Source: Leptospira sp.
GTDB lineage: Bacteria > Spirochaetota > Leptospiria > Leptospirales > Leptospiraceae
Assembly: GCA_027533185.1 (NCBI GenBank)
Contig: JAPZTS010000023.1
Span: 1-64,000, forward strand
DNA: 64,000 bases
Reading direction: 5' to 3'
Shown: positions 61,378 to 64,000 of the stretch, in pieces
Position numbering within the stretch: position 1 is the stretch's first letter
Layout: each line of letters opens with the position of its first letter
Position numbers and translations under genes: made by a program
The notes under the pieces: model-generated
Told to the model about the DNA's origin: nothing
The model's database searches: none
The model's input: only the letters and a program-made list of their open reading frames with translations

Positions 61378-61941
61378 ATGAAACGATTGATTTTTATGGG
61401 TCCTCCTGGGGCCGGAAAGGGTACGCAAGCCGACATCATCAAAGAGAAATTTCAGATCCCTCAAATCTCAACTGGAGATATGCTAAGAGTCGCAGTGAAA
61501 AATGGCACGCCCATGGGGATTGAAGCAAAAAAATATATGGACGCTGGAGACCTTGTTCCAGATGCTGTCGTTATAGGCATTATCCGTGACCGTTTGGTCG
61601 AGAAAGATTGTGCGAATGGATTCATACTGGATGGATTTCCAAGGACGGTGGAGCAGGCAAAGGCTCTCTCGGAAATCCTCAAAGAGCTCCACATGGAGCT
61701 CGACTCCGTTGTCAACCTAGACGTTCCTGACGAAGAACTCGTCAAACGGTTGCTAGGTAGAGCGATCAAAGAAGGGCGCTCGGATGACAACGAAGAGACC
61801 ATCAAAAACCGTCTGCATACTTACAATACCAAGACTCTGCCCCTGATTGACTTTTATAAAGGCACGGGGATCCTTCGGCAGATTAATGGTTTGGGAAGTA
61901 TGGAACAAATCACCGATTCTATTTTAAAATCGATTCAATAG
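61378..61941 (+). CDS. adk: Adenylate kinase
   Basis: A 187-residue short-form adenylate kinase. The P-loop [12 protein letters not shown] is at 8-19, followed by QISTGDMLR and [12 protein letters not shown]. The LID ([15 protein letters not shown]) is the short type without zinc cysteines. It converts ATP and AMP to two ADP. The TAG stop overlaps the ribosome-binding site of infA. Confidence 0.98.
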   Translation: MKRLIFMGPPGAGKGTQADIIKEKFQIPQISTGDMLRVAVKNGTPMGIEAKKYMDAGDLVPDAVVIGIIRDRLVEKDCANGFILDGFPRTVEQAKALSEILKELHMELDSVVNLDVPDEELVKRLLGRAIKEGRSDDNEETIKNRLHTYNTKTLPLIDFYKGTGILRQINGLGSMEQITDSILKSIQ

Positions 61942-61944
61942 GAG
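61940..61944 (+). promoter_or_regulatory. Strong ribosome-binding site deciding the infA start
   Basis: AGGAG overlaps the adk stop codon and lies seven bases before the CTG codon at 61952. There is no ATG, GTG or TTG in frame between the upstream stop (61925-61927) and this CTG. The site supports CTG as the true infA start. Confidence 0.85.
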
Positions 61945-61951
61945 ATCGACC

Positions 61952-62170
61952 CTGGCTAAGGAAGAAGCAATAACCATAGACGGAACTGTTCTAGAACCGC
62001 TCCCCAATGCGATGTTCCGCGTGGAACTGGAAAACGGGCATAAGGTTTTAGCGCACATTTCAGGAAAAATGAGAATGCACTACATCAGGATTTTGCCTGG
62101 TGATAAGGTAACTGTGGAACTGTCTCCTTACGATTTAACCAAAGGTCGAATCACTTACAGAAAGAAATAG
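61952..62170 (+). CDS. infA: Translation initiation factor IF-1 with CTG start
   Basis: From CTG 61952 the frame gives exactly 72 residues, the normal IF-1 length, beginning (M)[19 protein letters not shown]. It contains the OB-fold signature [18 protein letters not shown] and ends [10 protein letters not shown]-1 binds the ribosomal A site during initiation. In-frame upstream codons contain no usual start before a stop, and a shorter ATG start at residue 20 would delete half the domain. CTG is very rare as a bacterial start; together with the strong AGGAG site it suggests regulated initiation. It sits between adk and rpmJ as usual. Confidence 0.93.
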   Translation: MAKEEAITIDGTVLEPLPNAMFRVELENGHKVLAHISGKMRMHYIRILPGDKVTVELSPYDLTKGRITYRKK

Positions 62171-62178
62171 GAAGTATT

Positions 62179-62292
62179 ATGAAAGTTAGAGCATCAGTTA
62201 AAAAAATCTGTCCTGAATGCAAAGTCATTCGCAGAAAAGGTGTGATCCGAGTGATCTGCACAAACCCAAAACACAAACAAAGGCAAAGATAG
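62179..62292 (+). CDS. rpmJ: 50S ribosomal protein L36
   Basis: A 37-residue L36, [20 protein letters not shown] at the start and [11 protein letters not shown] at the end, with the C-x2-C, Cys and His that bind zinc. It is too short for typical gene finders' cut-offs but sits in its usual place between infA and rpsM. Confidence 0.97.
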   Translation: MKVRASVKKICPECKVIRRKGVIRVICTNPKHKQRQR

Positions 62293-62298
62293 ACAGTT

Positions 62299-62676
62299 AT
62301 GGCACGTATCGCGGGTGTTGATTTACCATCAAACAAAAGAATCGTAATTGGACTTACCTACATCTTCGGAATCGGTAAGACATCTTCTCAAAACATTTTG
62401 AAGAAAGCAGGTATCGAAGAGTCCATCCGAGTGAAAGATCTCACAGATGAACACGAGGCGGCGATCCGTCGAGTCATTGAAGAAGGTTACCAAGTAGAAG
62501 GAGATCTTCGTTCAGAAGTAAATCTTAATATCAAACGACTTATGGATGTCGGCTGTTACCGTGGTCTTCGTCATAGAAGAGGTCTTCCTGTCAACGGACA
62601 ACGAACACGCACCAATGCGAGAACTCGTAAGGGTGTGAAGAAGACAGTTGCCAATAAGAAAAAGGTAACTAAGTAG
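62299..62676 (+). CDS. rpsM: 30S ribosomal protein S13
   Basis: A 125-residue S13: [20 protein letters not shown] at the N-terminus, and [20 protein letters not shown] in the C-terminal tail region that contacts tRNA. It begins 6 bp after rpmJ. Confidence 0.98.
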   Translation: MARIAGVDLPSNKRIVIGLTYIFGIGKTSSQNILKKAGIEESIRVKDLTDEHEAAIRRVIEEGYQVEGDLRSEVNLNIKRLMDVGCYRGLRHRRGLPVNGQRTRTNARTRKGVKKTVANKKKVTK

Positions 62677-62687
62677 AGGAATCATTC

Positions 62688-63101
62688 ATGGCTGAAAAAG
62701 ACGCTAAAAATAAAAAAGAAACCAAAAAGGTTAAGAAGAAAGAGAAAAAGAACGTTCCTAGGGGAAAGGTCTATATCCAAGCTTCTTTTAATAATACAAT
62801 CGTTTCCATCACAGATATGACGGGGAATGTTCTTTCCTGGTCCTCTTCCGGTATGATGGGCTTTCGTGGATCAAAAAAGTCAACTCCCTACGCGGCACAA
62901 ATTGCTGCGACGAATGCTGCAGAGAAAGCGATTGAAGCTGCTGGTCTCTCTGAGGTTGATGTTATGGTTTCCGGGCCTGGAATAGGTAGGGAGTCGGCAA
63001 TACGTTCCCTCACAACAAAGGGTTTACTGATTAAATTAATAAAGGATGTAACTCCGCTTCCGCATAACGGATGTCGTCCTCGTAAGAGAAGAAGGGTTTA
63101 G
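62688..63101 (+). CDS. rpsK: 30S ribosomal protein S11
   Basis: A 137-residue S11. The core has [20 protein letters not shown] and [14 protein letters not shown]. The first ~24 residues are a Lys-rich extension ([10 protein letters not shown]) that usual S11 proteins lack or carry in shorter form. It lies on the 30S platform. Confidence 0.97.
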   Translation: MAEKDAKNKKETKKVKKKEKKNVPRGKVYIQASFNNTIVSITDMTGNVLSWSSSGMMGFRGSKKSTPYAAQIAATNAAEKAIEAAGLSEVDVMVSGPGIGRESAIRSLTTKGLLIKLIKDVTPLPHNGCRPRKRRRV

Positions 63102-63106
63102 TTTTT

Positions 63107-63739
63107 ATGGCACGATATAGAGGTCCCGTTGTTAAATTGATGAGACGAGAGGGCTTGAACCTCTTTCTCAAAAATAGTCATACTCTCCATAAGGAGAAGT
63201 CATCTCTTGAAAAAAGAAAATACCCGCCAGGTCTTCCACCTAAGAAAAAAGGAAAGGTCACGGAATACGGTGCACAGTTAAGAGAAAAACAAAAAGTAAA
63301 GAGGGCTTACGGAGTTCTTGAAAAACAGTTCCGAAGATACTTTGAGGAAGCAACCCACACTCCTGGGATTCCTGGCGAAAACCTTCTTCAGTTTTTGGAA
63401 AGACGTTTGGATAATGTTCTCTACCGCATGGGTTTTGCTGTAACACGTAGGCAGGCGAGAAATTTCGTGGCCCACAGACATATTTTGGTAAACGGACACC
63501 GTGTTGATATTTGCTCTTACCGAGTAAGTGTTGGTGATAAGATCCAGATACGTGACAAGTTTCAGAAGTCTGTTTTTATCGAGGAGAATATCAAACTTGC
63601 ACAGGCAATCAATAGGACTGCTTCTTGGGTGAGTGTAGATTATACGAATTTTTCGGGAGAAGTAACTTCACTTCCGACAAGAGAGCATATTGATATTCCT
63701 GTAAAAGAACAGGTAATCGTAGAGTTGTACTCGAAGTAA
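63107..63739 (+). CDS. rpsD: 30S ribosomal protein S4
   Basis: A 210-residue S4. The S4 RNA-binding domain (LERRLDNVLYRMGFAVTRRQ, ARNFVAHRHILVNGHRVDI) is clear. The N-terminus has no zinc cysteines. It is a primary 16S assembly protein. Next to rpoA, as in the alpha operon. Confidence 0.98.
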   Translation: MARYRGPVVKLMRREGLNLFLKNSHTLHKEKSSLEKRKYPPGLPPKKKGKVTEYGAQLREKQKVKRAYGVLEKQFRRYFEEATHTPGIPGENLLQFLERRLDNVLYRMGFAVTRRQARNFVAHRHILVNGHRVDICSYRVSVGDKIQIRDKFQKSVFIEENIKLAQAINRTASWVSVDYTNFSGEVTSLPTREHIDIPVKEQVIVELYSK

Positions 63740-63760
63740 ACTAGAGGGAAGGATACGACA

Positions 63761-64000
63761 TTGTCTTCAAAGAATTTATTAAAAGGTTTTAAAAGACCAA
63801 AAAAAATCGAATTCACTACAGATGTGAATACACCTAACTATGGTAAATTTGTTGCAGAGCCATTTGAACGTGGTATAGGCACTACTGTAGGTAACTCTCT
63901 TCGACGGACATTGATGTCGTCCATCGAGGGTGCTGCGATTTCGGCAATCCGCATTGAGGGAGTGTCTCACGAATTTGCTTACATTGAAGGTGTGGCAGAA
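63761..64000 (+). CDS. rpoA: DNA-directed RNA polymerase subunit alpha, N-terminal part
   Basis: A partial gene cut by the right edge; 80 codons are seen. A TTG start (63761) follows an AGAGGGAAGGA site. The sequence contains [20 protein letters not shown] and [17 protein letters not shown], the dimerisation and assembly region of alpha. It completes the alpha-operon order after rpsD. Confidence 0.97.
   Translation, partial: MSSKNLLKGFKRPKKIEFTTDVNTPNYGKFVAEPFERGIGTTVGNSLRRTLMSSIEGAAISAIRIEGVSHEFAYIEGVAE

Overview
The window looks like a spirochaete chromosome, most probably Leptospira. The ribosomal and RNA polymerase proteins read as Leptospira-like. The rpl-rpo block runs straight into str-S10-spc-alpha genes, start codons are often TTG or GTG, and a heptose epimerase and a chemosensory cassette lie nearby. 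The genus is inferred from recall of protein families, not from a search. No rRNA, CRISPR array, transposase or prophage was seen.

Region 1 (1-19.9 kb) is an AT-rich surface-polysaccharide cluster. It holds the end of a flippase, many GT2 and GT4 glycosyltransferases, two polyprenyl-phosphate glycosyltransferases of the GtrB/DPM1 type, three membrane GT-C-like proteins, a zinc-ribbon methyltransferase, UDP-galactopyranose mutase (glf) and an O-antigen ligase/polymerase-like protein. The genes are packed tightly, often with stop/start overlaps and TTG starts. Together they could build, flip, polymerise and decorate a lipid-linked glycan containing galactofuranose.

Region 2 (19.9-23.3 kb) has a minus-strand APP1-type HAD phosphatase and a divergent UbiD-family decarboxylase.

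Region 3 (23.3-33.2 kb) is a compact chemosensory operon: cheR, a double-CheW protein, an MCP with no visible HAMP domain, a CheA-receiver hybrid, cheB, and a receiver fused to a class III nucleotidyl cyclase that carries the adenylyl-cyclase residues. Its last gene overlaps hldD (LPS heptose epimerase). There is no stand-alone cheY, so the likely output is cAMP. This is the most interesting system in the window.

Region 4 (33.2-35.2 kb) carries three minus-strand genes: an ArsR-type regulator, an SDR reductase with a clear terminator, and a degenerate GHKL-ATPase-like protein.

Region 5 (35.3-64 kb) starts with tRNA-Thr and tRNA-Trp. It continues through secE-nusG-rplKAJL-rpoBC-rpsLG, an EF-G-like GTPase in the usual fusA slot, tuf, and the S10, spc and alpha gene series, ending inside rpoA. 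Translation-related oddities here are a CTG start codon on infA, an Asn at the E. coli Ser531-equivalent of RpoB (rifampicin site), and a terminator hairpin abutting the start codon of the EF-G-like gene.
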